From Paramecium tetraurelia (Eukaryota > Ciliophora > Oligohymenophorea > Peniculida > Parameciidae): DNA of 64,000 nt. Position numbers and translations under genes: made by a program. Under the pieces are notes generated by a model, which saw only the letters and a program-made list of their open reading frames with translations, did no database searches and was not told where the DNA came from. The stretch covers positions 186,001 through 250,000 of the forward strand of contig NW_001798999.1 in NCBI RefSeq assembly GCF_000165425.1, read 5' to 3'. Shown piece by piece: positions 22,777-36,708 of the stretch; position 1 is the stretch's first letter; each line of letters opens with the position of its first letter.

Positions 22777-25700
22777 TCAGAACCATCTTTTGGCCCACAA
22801 TTTAAGTTTTTCTTAACCACTGAATAGGGTCTTAGATATGGCAATTAATCTTTCGCATTTAGAATCGATAATTCCATCTTCATAAACAATATCTTTCAAT
22901 TTTTTAATGAAAGGTTCAAGAGAATCCTTACATCCCAATTACCAAAATACCACATTCAAGTATTCGTGGAGACTAAGAATTAAAATGATATATTACTCAA
23001 TATTAAGAATGCCGATGATGGTTGCTGTGAATGTTGGTATTAAATATGCATTAAGATTAATTTCACCAACTAAATGTTCAATATTTCTTGAATATCTGAT
23101 AGCAAATGGATCATATAAAGTGAGCCTTTGATTATTGACTTTGAATAGATATTTCTTTTGGTAGAAATTACCATTGCTCAAATTTATTTGTAGATTTTCT
23201 AATTGTTTTGGTGATTAGCTGCTAGCCATAGTGAATGATAGAGCATATTGAACTGCAATATTGACAACAATGATTTTTCTGATTTGAACAAAAGTGTCAA
23301 CTGTTTTTGAAAATCTTAGTATGAGATTAGTTAGATCATTTTTCTGTAAATAATCTACTTGAGTACTAAGTTTATAATAATGAAATAATACTTATAATAT
23401 GGTATTTTGATTGAGGAATCACCCTTTGGATTTGCATGATAATGGATTTAGAGAATTGTATCTAATATATTACTAAGATTGTAGGTTTCTTCTTAATATG
23501 GTTCTAATTAGTAGTTTAGTTTATCATGTTCTAAAAGATATTTATCTGAAACGATATGTTTTACATTTCTAATTTTAGTTTCTTTGTAGTTTTAATTTAA
23601 CATATTAGTCATTTTAACAAATTAGGTTGATATGTGTTCTTCAAGAATGCTTTGTACGGGTTTCTTACTTTCAATTTTTTTAGTTTTTAAAAGGAATAGA
23701 TATTTCTTTTCATCATTCCCCAACAAAGCTATTTGTCGAATGAATCGTTTTCTCCTTAAAAATATAATATGAATGGTTGGAAACACATTTGTGATTTAGA
23801 TTGTTTCATAAGCTTGAGTTCTTTTAATTTGTCCATCTAATCCCAACATGGGGAGTGGATTCATTTGGAATTCATCATTAATCGAATACAATTAATCTAT
23901 TTAGATTTATTTTGCCATAAACGAATTGATGGAATTACTTAATTGTAATGGAAAGTCTTCCTCCAAACTCATATTGACTCCAAAAAGATTGATGTATATA
24001 CATTTTATTGAAGCCAAATATATTGATTGAATGGTTTTAAGTTGATCACTCTTTAATTGTTTATTCAAATCACCAAATTACCAATATTACTTAATCATCT
24101 CTTTAATTTAAGGATACTTTTGAATGATATTTAAAATCTATTGACATCTGTCATTTATATTACTAGAATTTATTTCAAATTGTTTGGAATCTAAGATTTT
24201 TCCACATTAATATACTATTTCTTCAACATTATCCCATACTAGTTGATCAAATACTGAATTGTAAAGATAACGTAATGAGTAAATGGAAGCTATTTTGTGA
24301 TTTAATTTGGACAATTTAGGAATAGAATTGATAAGTTATTATGATCTCTCGTCTGTGCACTATCCCAGACTCTTTAGATATTATAGTAGTTAAAAACTAT
24401 TCAGAGGGTTGAAGGTGCATAATTTAGTGATAGCATCCAAACAATCTTTTCTGGTTTAATCGCAAGGAGTTTAGAGATAGGTTGATACTAATTGAGTGAA
24501 GAATCTTTGTAATAGATGTAAGGGTATTAAGGCAACTATTTAGGAGAATGCATCTGTCACTATTGAATCAGTTTGATTAGTGATGTTCAGAATATGAAAC
24601 ATGTACATACCTGTGATAGGGAATTTTTATGGTTTATATTGCATGCTTAGAGGTGTTATTTAAATGTAATGATGGGCAAACTTAATATTGTTGCTATATC
24701 TCTTATGAGCAAGCTGATAGACTTTGTGAGCTTCTTTCCAGAATTTCAAATAATTAACTTGGTTTTAAATGAAGAATTCATTTGTCTAACTGACCATAAC
24801 CTCCAGTTTTTATTCCTCGATTTACATTCCATTGTTAGACTCTGTCGATTGATCTAATCTCAATAATTTGTAAAATTAGTTGATCATCTTATATCTTCTG
24901 ATCTTGCTAATCATGTAGTTTTTGAATTCTTCGGCACTATAGTTACCTGATTACAAGGAACTGAAGAAATTGAGCATTTCAGTCAGATTCTATTGATTAT
25001 TGTCAACGTCTTAAAACTTGATTGTTTTAAACTTGATTTTCTCCAATTGATAAATCTTTTCAGCATAACCTTGTAAGGTCTTAGGGATTTCCTTTAGAAT
25101 TGATTATTCATCGAACAACTCAAAGATTCCATTCTGTTAGTAATACCTCATTGGATATAGGAGAGTCTTGTAATCCAGAACAGCTAATTAGTAACTCTTT
25201 TGATCTATGCTTGTATTTGCTGGCAATTATTAACTGCTCAGTAATTGACTTAATTATCCATTAAATCTTTACAGACACATTTGCAATTAGACCATTCTTT
25301 AGCTGATCAAATCAAAGGTAAACTCTTATTAATCAATAATTGTTGGTTGCCTTTCGAAAAAGTACTTTTTGCACAATAGACTAGACTAATAGGAATTAGA
25401 GATTAAATCCCATTGTTGTTCATAACTAGGTTAAGCTTAGCCAGGAAAGGCAGGCTGAGTAGGAGCATACTACCTGAGACTTTCTTCCAATTCAGTGTAG
25501 AGTTAGAATTGAGATACAAAATTAAGGAATTTACTACCCCACAATAAAGGGGAAGCCATCATTTAATCGTATGATTAGGTGAGTTTGGGAAGGGTTTTGA
25601 TGAAATTGTAGCAATTGATAATTTGAGCATATTTGAGATTTTATTCAATTGATTATAAGACATGATTGCCACCACCTCTTCCATGTTGATTCGAAGATGC

Positions 25701-28700
25701 TTCATCTCTGACAAAATCGAGTAATTTGAAATAGGCTTAATTGTAACAGAAGTGATCATTCTATTGTATGTTTTGTTTAACATCTGACAATTGATTCAAT
25801 TCTTTCCATCCTTGTTCAGTCGTATCCTTTTATCTCTCCCTAAATCCCATGATTATTCTATTCTAAACAGCCTATACCCTACTCAGATCTACTTATTTGA
25901 GTGTATTCCATTAATTTAATTGTTACAATGACTCTGTGAATAGTTGATGAATGATTTATTGATCATATTCTTTTTGAATCCCTTAAGCCTCATTAGTTTC
26001 TTATTCTAGTTACAACCAAAATTGATCAACAGACTCTTGATTATTTAATATTAACTAATATGATTGAGCTGGTTCTCTTAATTGGTTAAGTAAAACTAAT
26101 TACTTAACCCAGGGTTGAGTAGCAGTCAAGGCCTTACAACCCAATAGACATTATTTGTTCCATTACTCTTGGTATACTCCCTGTAATTATACCAGGATAT
26201 CTTCATTTAATTGTGAATAGTAAGATGAATCCTCTTCATTCAAATACTAATAAATATATTCTAACAAATATTGAGCTGATGGCAATAGATTCTTTTATTT
26301 GAGACACATGATTAGGTTGTTGAAATTAAGTTAAGTCTATTGATTGTCCATAATGTCATAAATATTGGTTATCTGAGATAGAATTTATTGAACAAGGAAA
26401 TTAGAAATAGTCTACAGAGTTCCATTGGATATAGATTGTTGAGAAACATAATCAGTTATCTGAGTGATGGTTTTGATGTCATTGACAATAACTTGATTAA
26501 ATATTGGTTTGAGCAGACGACTACTCACATTTGCAGCTGTACCCAGTAATTCGATAGCTGCACTTGGTATGATGCATTCCCTTAATGGTTACTGTGGTTA
26601 ATCTTAGAGTGGAATATAAGAGAGATTGTAGATGACGATGGATGGTAGATATTCACTGGTGAACAGTTTGATACTTGAATTGTACAATTTCTACCAGTAT
26701 TTCTTCCTGTAATAGATGGCCAGATATTTATTGAGAACTTGTTCTCTCATCATCGAGTCCTCATCCTTAGGCACCACTTTCACAACTAGTTTATTTGGTT
26801 GAGTTGGTTGGAATAGTTTTGGAGACAGCAAGTGTCCTCTTCCCAACATCATGAATTTGACTGCCATCAACATGATTTCCTCTCCTTCTGTCTGGAGAGG
26901 CTACTCTTATTACTTGTTATTCGGATCTCCTAATACGAATTACAAGAATCTATCATAGGTATATCCATAGATATCCAAAATCATCTTGTAGAAGAATTGC
27001 AAATAATCCAAACATGTACTCAATTTACTTATTATCTATAAGATGCGTCTGAATTCTCTTAACGAACCATTTCCCTTATCATAGATGTTTTTTAATAGGT
27101 AAAATCCACTATTGATCGACCCTTGTTATTTCTTGAATGGATACACCAACAATAATTCACATAGGAAAATAAAATACAACTTGAATACCTTCAGATCCTG
27201 TATCTTCCCATGCTGATTATCGTAACTATCAGAACTCCTTTAATCTATCTTCTTGTCGAACATGCTTTGGAACTTGTTCAGATCAAAAAAGAAACCAAAT
27301 TATAATTCACATGACATCTTAGATGGCTTAAACTGTAAGTTCTCCTCCATTTTCTTCAACTCCGACCTCATTTGGAATGATCTCACTGGAGACAGATACA
27401 CTGATATCGCTTACAGATAACCTTCCACATTCGATATTCCATTGATAAATAGCATCCTCAATATTGCTATACACTCCAATTTCAATTCATAATCAGGCAC
27501 TGACTCTATGATCCAAATTAAGATTTGTAAATATTCAATCTGCTCCTTCTAATCCTTGATCTCATCAAAATTGTAAGCCATCATCTTTAAAGTCTTCTGG
27601 AGTGCAGATCGATACAAATGGAATTTGATCTTTTAGTTCTCAGGGAAATCCTCTGGGAAATAGAGCAATTCCTCGCTTTTCCTTACTCCAAATGGGAAAT
27701 CATCTGTCATCAATCCAAAATCACTGATATACGAGGATAAATCTGTATGAGTGTATTGTTTCTACGAATCGTTCTCCCATTGCTCATTCTCTCTGATGTT
27801 GAACTGCTTCTTAGGGATTGTGTATCTTCTCATATTGTCCAAATACTAATCTCCCTTATCTTTCTACTTCAAGTAATCTATCAGTAACTCAGCTATTCTC
27901 TTTAATGAAGGCATCAAAGGTCTCACATAAGTGATATCATGATTGAAGAACAACTTCAACAAGAAAATTGATAGAATGTTCACTTTCAATGCTTAAGCGG
28001 GAAGCCTGGGTCCCATAAACTAGTTCATTTACTATTGGCTATTCTTCTTAATCTAAAGATGTTGTTGTACAGCTTCCTTGACCCAATTTGACAGTGAGTT
28101 CTAAAACCTATCACTCTCTTCATTTTGATTCTCCTTTGCATTCTTCAGTAGTTTTCTGAAAATATTAAAAATTAAAAAGACAAGCTGAGCATGATCTTGA
28201 GTCAAAGCATTTTGATGTTGTTGGCCTCTATCTGCAGGAGGTTAAGAATATTAAATCCTGGTTTGTGGGGGTGGTTGTCTTGGTTGAGTAGGAGGAATCC
28301 TGCCTGCATTGGGTCTGGGTGGTAATTAGTATTGCAGTTGATCTGGCAATAGATTCATCTAGAATATGATATCAAAACATGGTTAGTACAGTTAACTTAT
28401 TTTGGTTGATGGTTAAAACTCAGCAATAATTGTCAGTATATGCAATACAATTAAGAAATATCTAAAGTAAGCAGTAGGTTATTATTGAAGCATTCTCAGA
28501 TTCTAATTCCCCTATTGAGGTTCCACTATTGAATTCATCAGATTTACGATGTTCTTCTTTACTGTCTCCATATTCATCTTGTAATTTGTCAGTGGAGCAA
28601 TTATCAATATCTTCTTCAATAAGTATAATGCTCTTTTTTGTAGCTCGGCATCTTCTGTGTTGTGTGCTTTGAGTGATTACTTAATAAAAAAGGACTAGTA

Positions 28701-31700
28701 GATTTCACTTGACAAAGATTCATCATGATTTTGAGCTTCGCTTTGATAGAATGAATCTCGGAATTTCTTGGTATTGTTGTGCAATAAGTCATTCTTTATT
28801 AATTTTGTTTTCCATTCCACTTATAGAAATGCCATATCCAATGCAATTCTTCTGTAATTTTGATAACTGTTGATAATTATTGGAGCTTGAGGTGATTAAT
28901 TTTAATTGAAGAATCCAATCTGTTACATTGAATTTATGATATGGATTGTAAATGATTCATGATGCTTGTGAAATATTTTATGATTCTTTATAAACATCGA
29001 CCAGAATCTACTCACCTTTTAGGCTGATTCAAAATCCAAATTGGATGATTCCTATTTCAATTGTTGTTGAGTTGCTTAAATCCAATCTTTTTGATCTTGT
29101 ACTTCAACTTAATCCAACCACGGTAAGACCACACTAAATATCTTCTTACATAGACTATATAACTCTTATTCAGATTAACCACTCTCATCTAATTGTTTTA
29201 ATGCTTTGTTATATATTTTTAAATATCTCTTATTGACTGATATTGGATCATTTTATATCAATCCAATCTTTTTTAAGAATTTACTAAAATACAAATTAGC
29301 ATGGAATGCCACCAATTTATCGGATTTATTAATCATATCATATCCAAATTACAAGAAAGACATCTTTAAATCTGATGGCAATTGTTGTTCTTAAAAGCAT
29401 AATAAGTATGAACTAATTTAGAGCATATCTATCACTGATGACTTGTAATAATGATTCACATCTGACAATTTAGCTGTTAAATTATTATTATGCAATTTGT
29501 AAGTAAAATTCATTGGACAATGATGCTCAATATCACTCAATATCTTGCCATAATATTTAAAGAAGTCATCATTGATCTCTTTCATCCTCTAAAACAAAGA
29601 CAATTGACTTATTTGACTTAAATCATTTCTTTAATTAGAATGGAATAGAATAGGATAGATCACATGATATCCAGTGATCATTTGAACCTAATTTAATTGA
29701 TCATCCTCAGAAAATTTGAAATTATCCATCCAGATTTCAATGATTCTTTTTCTTAATGATATTGACTTATTCATAGCCACATTCATTACCCACTTCTTCA
29801 CCTTGTCTTGTGTTGAATACAGTATCAATCTCAACATTCCTGAAATAGCTAGTTTGCTGTCTTCATTCTATGAAATGAATTGCTTTAACATGCTGCAATG
29901 TCGATTCAATAGACTATTGATTTGCTGATTGGAAAGTATCAACTGATTGTAAGCTTATTATAATTGACTCTATTGCACTTTCCTATTCTGATTATTTTAT
30001 TTCTGCTTCTCCAAAAGATCCTTAATATTATTCAAGATACAATTATCTAAGAAATGATTATTCTTCTTCAAACATGAAGGATTCCTCTTGCATAATTAAA
30101 AACCAAATTAAACTATCTCTATTTTGATTTCGCTTATCACATTAATCAATTTTTATATGTAAGATTAATGGAAGGATTATTACAACTCTGGAGGCAATAC
30201 AGTCTAAACATTCATTAACCCCTTCTCCAATGAAGAACTCAGGTCTTCTATGATTTTATTGAACCGTTCCATCTTCAAAGCCAATTAACTTTTCTCTCTG
30301 CATAGCTTCTCTCTCAACGGGAATGCTGTTGGCTCTGAAATGACTTGTCTGACAGTTTTAATATATTGAAGACGTTCCCTTAAGTTTTCCCAGAGGCCTT
30401 TAATAGGAGTTTGATTAGCTAGTAATTGACTCACTCCTTCTAGTTGCTTTTAAAATTATTAGATTTATCCTAGATTGTAGGAGGATTAGAAGACATCAAA
30501 GTAATTGGCAGCTAGTGTGTTTAAGAATTTCACTAAAGGCTTATCGATGGATTGGTTTAGTTGCATTTATGACACTTTGAAAACATAGTTTCTTCTTAGA
30601 TTATTAGTATCCGTAATTATTTTCTAGACAATATTAATATTATTAGCTCCAATGGATGGATTTGTTAGTTATGATGTTAGATGCTAAAATAATTTCAACA
30701 GTCCAGATATTATACCCATCTAAAAGTTTAATGATTCTTGGTGATTAATTTTATTGATAAATCCATTCAATTGTAGTACAATATTAAACATTTTGAGTTA
30801 TGGGTTATTATTATTGGTAGTTGTCTTAAACTATCCTAGTAAGATGGGCTTATAATTTATCCGATAATGCCTTATGGAAAACCTTACTGAATATTTTCAA
30901 TATTAGTTTTAAAGACTTTAAAAACGAAGGAATGTAATGAAAGATGTCTGACTACACACATGTCAGTAATGGTTTCATAACCTTTTTCAATCGCTCATCA
31001 TTCTCAAATAGAGTCTTGTCATTTGATATGCCTTCCTATTATAGTAATTCCTAAAGGTATCTATAACCTGCCTATCTAATACTGGATTCCACTCTCAAGA
31101 GTCCTTCATATAGAATCTCAACAATCTTGAATTTCATAGCCAAAATAACTGGCTTTACTGTTTGATTTTTATCGATATTTCTTTGAAGGTGCTTTTGAAT
31201 GAGATATATATAATTCACAGTAGCCATAGACTTCAAGAAACCATATACTGCAACAACCATGTAACTTTACCACTTGATTTCAAAGTCAATGTCCTCGATA
31301 TTGATTTTGAATTCCAAATCATCCAATCCGTGAGACACATTTATTAGGGCATTCTATTACTGATGATATTCTTCATTTGTAAGAATCAGTTTAGATTGCT
31401 TATAATAAGTTTCTTCGTTTTATTGTATAATTTTAAAAGATTATTAAACGTAGTCTTCAAAACATGGTATCAAGGATGGGTCATTTTCAAATTGCACAAC
31501 TTTAAACAAATGATATTACACAGACTCAAGTCTCCCTTATTTTTATAATAGGTAAGACAATATTCTGAAACCATTGGCATATCTCTAAGCAGTTATGTCT
31601 GACATTTTCTGTTCTTCACATAATTGCTTAATGATTAAGACTAATTCTCTTAAGACTGTATTTTGAGTATACGGAGAAGTAGGTATTTCAGAATAGTCTA

Positions 31701-34700
31701 TATTAACCCAATACAATTAGGATTAGTTTGCTCCAGTGAACTCATCTAAAGGGATTGGTTTAATTTATTCATCAAACCTGGGGTTCATTCCATCTCCAAT
31801 ATTCATGTAAAATAGGGGACCAGCATTGCCCTTATAATAATTGGTGATAATATGATCGAATAATTCAGTGCAAATCTGGAGTAAAGACTTTTTGAAGGTA
31901 AGACAATTTTCTGCAACGACTTTAACAAACTCCCTTAATTTGTTTGATAATATTAGGATACTCTAATGAGAATGAGCATATTTTGAATGATCCACATTTA
32001 GATTCTCAATCAACTAATTCAATGTTTAAAATAACAAATGTTTGGTAAGCTATTACGATACTACTCGTATGGTTTCAGATAATTGTCTTAGTAAAATAAA
32101 TGAGCATTCTACAATTCTTTGATCAGGGATATATGGTAAACCTAAGATTTGATTTGATGTGTAATAATCTTTAAATTTTGGTCTAAGATTCTGGATTTCA
32201 GTAAGTAATTCAATCGAAATTGATCTGCAATTCAATCCTTCAGATGGAATCATTGTTCCTCCATAAGCTAAGAATATTTCTTATTAAATAATTACATTAA
32301 ACTATTTGTATTTTCCGACGACGATCATCTTCCTTCTGTAGTTGTGTCTACTTTCCAAACTTCTCGTACACAAACTCCTCAAACAAACGAATAACCACTG
32401 TGTAATAGACATTATAAGCCCAGGCCATATTTTCATTGTTTTTTTTAAAATGATTATTCAATATTCTCTTGTACTTCTTGAGACAATTGCCCATGAGTAA
32501 TTTAATCCAGATGAACTCATGTTGCTGAATGTAGAAATCTTTGAAATTCATATTCTCCTCAGCTGTGAGCATGTACCTCTTATTTAAGCCTTTGAAGAGA
32601 TGAGATAGCCATTTAATGGATTGAGGCTTCTCTCTCAAATATTTGGCTACGATATCCTCTGTCATGGCATACAGTGAATTCAAATCAGGTTTGGTTTACT
32701 TGAGTTGTTGAATCTATTCGCAATGATCATCTGCTAATTGAATGAAAAACATTTCAGATAGAGTTGTCACAACATTCTCAACATCCTCTTTTAGCTTGTG
32801 GAATGTGGCTGTCGTGAGAGTCTAAATGATATTGTGGAAATTGCTCAAACCAATAAACACCTTTGTTACTGCTGATATTAATTCCTCATCTTGATACATC
32901 AATAGATCCTACTCACATGACCTTGACTGCAATCTCATATCCAATGCCATACCTTCTGGTATTTGATAATTGTATAAATCATGATCAAATTAAATAGGCA
33001 TTTAATAATACCCCAACAGTACCATCTTTACAATTGAATAACTATGCTAAATTGAGGATTGTTTAAACAAATATGTAGCCAATTGCTATTCCAAAAAGTT
33101 CTGCAGAATCTCCACTGCGCATCTTACTGTTTCAGAAAGGTTGATCTTCAAATTAGTTTGCAATCCCTCTATTTGCACTTCCAAATATTGATTTCTAACG
33201 AACGGGTTATCAGTATGAGTTCTTTTAATTTCAATTGGCCACTCTGATTTTCGTACCAAAGCTCCCAACTTTGACAGAATTTTTAAGGATTTGAATGAAG
33301 GATCCAAAAATAAATTGACTTATTTAGAATAAATGTCTGCCATCTTATATTCTGATGGAAAAGTAAGCAATTTCTCAATGAATGGTTAAAGCAGATCCCC
33401 AAAGAATTCTCTCATCTCTTCCATACTCAAGTTAGTTACAATATTCTCCAATAACATTAATGTTTTTTGAATTACTTAATTTTCAATTGTAGATATATTA
33501 TGCAAGGCTCTAAACAAACATTAAGCAAAAACTGGGTACTATTTAGCTAAATTGATTTGCATTGTTTTTTGTAATGGAAAATTAGCTATCACTTCTGCAA
33601 CAATATCCTATATCTCTACTATTCCGGTTTAAAATAGCTCAAACATGTTCAAAACAATGTTGACTCCACTCAAATTTAATTTATGATAAATCTCATACGA
33701 TTATCTTTAAAGCATCTATTATCTGTCATTTCGATCATATTTATCACATAATTATTAAAAATATTTAGATAATCCCTCTCCTTAGTCATTATTCTATATT
33801 CTCTTAACTAATGATAACAATAAACCTAAAAAGTCTATTGGATAATATGTTTCATGTGATTTCTTAACAAAAAATAATATTAATTATTTTAGCAATGGTT
33901 TTACAATAGGCTCTTCATTTTATTAGCATTTCACTCTAGGAAATAATCTAATGGGAATTCTTAGCAATTTCTATATTAATGATATGTATTCATCTTAATC
34001 TTTTTATGATACATTTTAGCCTTTTTGATTGCTCATTTGTATCAATTAGCCACCTCTACAATATCCAAATCTAGATGGCAATTCTGGAGTCGTTTGCAAT
34101 TCTCTCAAATACAGATTTAATAAAAATTCTATGTAATACTTCACTGATAATTTAGGTTAAGATTAGTTATCCGGATGATTTAATATCTATAAATGATCCT
34201 ACAATAATAATGGGAGACAATGTGTTTCTGGGCATGTTTTTATTAAGTTGACTGAAATCTTTAACAATAATTTTGAATTTGGTTCAAAAATATTCTTAAA
34301 ATTGATGGGATCTTAAAATTAAATGAAGAATTGCATAAATTAAGGTATAGTTTTCTTTTTATAATCCAAAATTTCAAAATGGTTTCTTTGATGATCATGC
34401 AATTCATCAAATATTATCAACCCATTTTTCATTATCTTTGACATATAATGACATTACAAATTGCTCAAATAAGGTCTGGATTCATTAGTCGCTTAAATTA
34501 AAGGGGCTAATCTTTATGAGTTTTAGCCATTTTGTCTATTTTTGTATTTAGCTACTATTTCCTTGTTTGTCAAGGCCACAAAATTAAGTAATTTCTAGAG
34601 AATATCATTCAACTAATCAAATATCTTTGATTTCACTTCCTTAGCATATTCAATAAATTAACTATATGAATTGATGCTTATTGAATTAACTTAATACTCC

Positions 34701-36624
34701 TCCTCATCATCGTAAGTATAAACTTGAGTAGCTGCTTAATCTTATAAAGTAATAAGATTTTAATCAATATCAATTTCATTCTCCTTAATATACTATTCCA
34801 ATTGACTTATGTACCTCTCACTCAAGGGTTCATTGTTACATGGCATAGATGAAACATTTGTTTGTGAAGTAGTTTTTTTGATAATTCCCCATTTCTAAGT
34901 TCTGTTTAGCATTTCTTTTATTTACTAGATTTGCTTTCTAATTTATGCTAATTTCATTCCAATCATCTGAAATAATCTATCCAACAATTTGTACTTTGGA
35001 CTATGTGTTGTCACTTCCTTGAAAATCGAATCATTTTATTATTATTGTTGTTGAGGTTAATCAATGTAATATTAGAGTAAATTCCTATCAATAAAATAGT
35101 TGTTTTATTGTTTAAATAAGTCCAAGAAAACTTTGATTAAATCTAAAGCTTTCTCATGAATGGATATTTGCAAGGAAGAATCAAATAATACTTTAAATAT
35201 GGTATTGAAAATCTTTTCCATATATGTTTAATTATTTATGAAATCACTTTGCATCCTCTCCAAGTTAGTAGGTTGTTAATTTTATTGCTCACACTTAGGA
35301 AGATAGCTTTAAACTACATGTTTAACAATATCTAACCAATTTTGATATATGCTAGTCTTTTGATAGGGTGGAATTTTTAGATTCTTACCAACAATTGTTT
35401 CTTCATCAATCAATTCAGCCACATTAGCATTTATTTCATTTATTTTTTCAGTCATATCATTTTATTATATGGTATCCCTTTTTTAAATTATAGATTATTT
35501 CAGACGATTACTGATATCAATCCTTAGATGCATTATATCTACAGGACAATGCTTGAGTGTTTTAATGATAATGGCAACAACTGAGTCTAATTTAATTGTG
35601 TCTGAAATATCCTTAATGATTCTTGATTAGGGTTGCATTTGATTGTCATCCCTTTTAATAGTAAGAGCAAGCAATTATAAGAATTTAGAATAGGCATTAA
35701 AAAGTTCCTACACTATATTTCTTGGGACTTTCTACAATAAGTCTTAGAAATTGGTTTCATTAATGACTTAGTTCATTGTTTTCAAGGCTCTCTTCAAGAT
35801 TTCTCTCATTTGGGTTTTAGTCTACATAATAAGTGAATGATTATTACTTCTTCTTTCACTATAGAGTCTAGAACAAAGATAGTGTAAATGAAAAATGTTG
35901 GTATGTTAGTTACAAAAGATAAACTAAAAATATTTAGCCTTATATCTTTCTCTCTTTTATCTTCAATATCTGATTACAAAACATAATTCTGATCCCAAAA
36001 AGGATTATTTTGATTATCTCCTAAAAGTTTCTTATATTGAGATTTCTTAAGTTCATTATTAAATTTAACCAAGAATTCAATCCGCTACTCAAATATAGAA
36101 TAGAGTTTCAATAACAACTAATCTGAAAATAATGTATTTGATCTTTAGTATTAATGTGATTATTATTGATTCGACTTTAGTAAATCATTAATTATGCGGA
36201 TGGCTACAGCTGCATTATTTTCATTGTCTTTTTCTAATACAATAGTCATTTATTCGACAACTTGAAATGTCATGTGTTATAAGAGAATCTTTTTCTATAA
36301 TAAATCCAAGATGGCAGCTCTGATTAAAAATTTTGTGTTTCGAGTTGTCTAAGGTTCAACATGTTGAAGGACATATACTATAAAGTTCAAACAACTGTCA
36401 ACAAAGGTTTTCTAATTATTTTGAAGGACCTGCTATAAGCAATTATATAGATTGAATACATGATTGCTGTCTCTATTTCTTTCTTGATGTACTTCCTCTG
36501 AAATACGGCCTAAACGTTCTCGAATTTCAAAGATGTTTCTTTCTGTGAAGCTCTCATTATTGCTGTTTAGGTTGTTAAGCTAATCTTTGAGTCTTTCGAA
36601 ATAGGCAGGGTCAATTTAAGACAT
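22777..36624 (-). CDS. TRRAP: TRRAP/Tra1-type PIKK pseudokinase (SAGA/NuA4 subunit)
   Basis: This is a giant HEAT-repeat scaffold that recruits histone acetyltransferase complexes to activators in the nucleus. The start is ATG 36624 (MSQIDPAYFERLKDQLNN) and the stop TGA 22779-22777. I traced open frame across the sampled joins, including a 28-nt intron near 32,280 and the Pro-rich linker near 28,300, and saw no gene boundary. The span of 13.85 kb gives roughly 4,400 residues, somewhat longer than yeast Tra1 (3,744). N-terminal helical repeats match the Tra1 start. The FAT region includes PLLWGSKFLNFVSQ near 25.5 kb. A PI3K-like fold with LGLDGQIKRTQAYET near 23.8 kb lacks recognisable DxxxxN and DFG catalytic motifs. 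A short FATC ends in KLWAKRWF, an aromatic terminus typical of PIKKs. Internal introns were not all placed. Confidence 0.88.
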
Positions 36625-36708
36625 TTTAATTAAATTAATAATGAATTTCGCTCCTTTCTTGTAAATGAAAATTAGAAATTTTTGTAATAAATTTGTGCAT
36701 AATTATAA

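Noticed and set aside
28220..28360. Pro/Gln-rich stretch taken as a possible gene boundary inside the giant gene
   Set aside because: The minus-strand frame is open on both sides without TGA and without a new start context, so it is an internal disordered linker.
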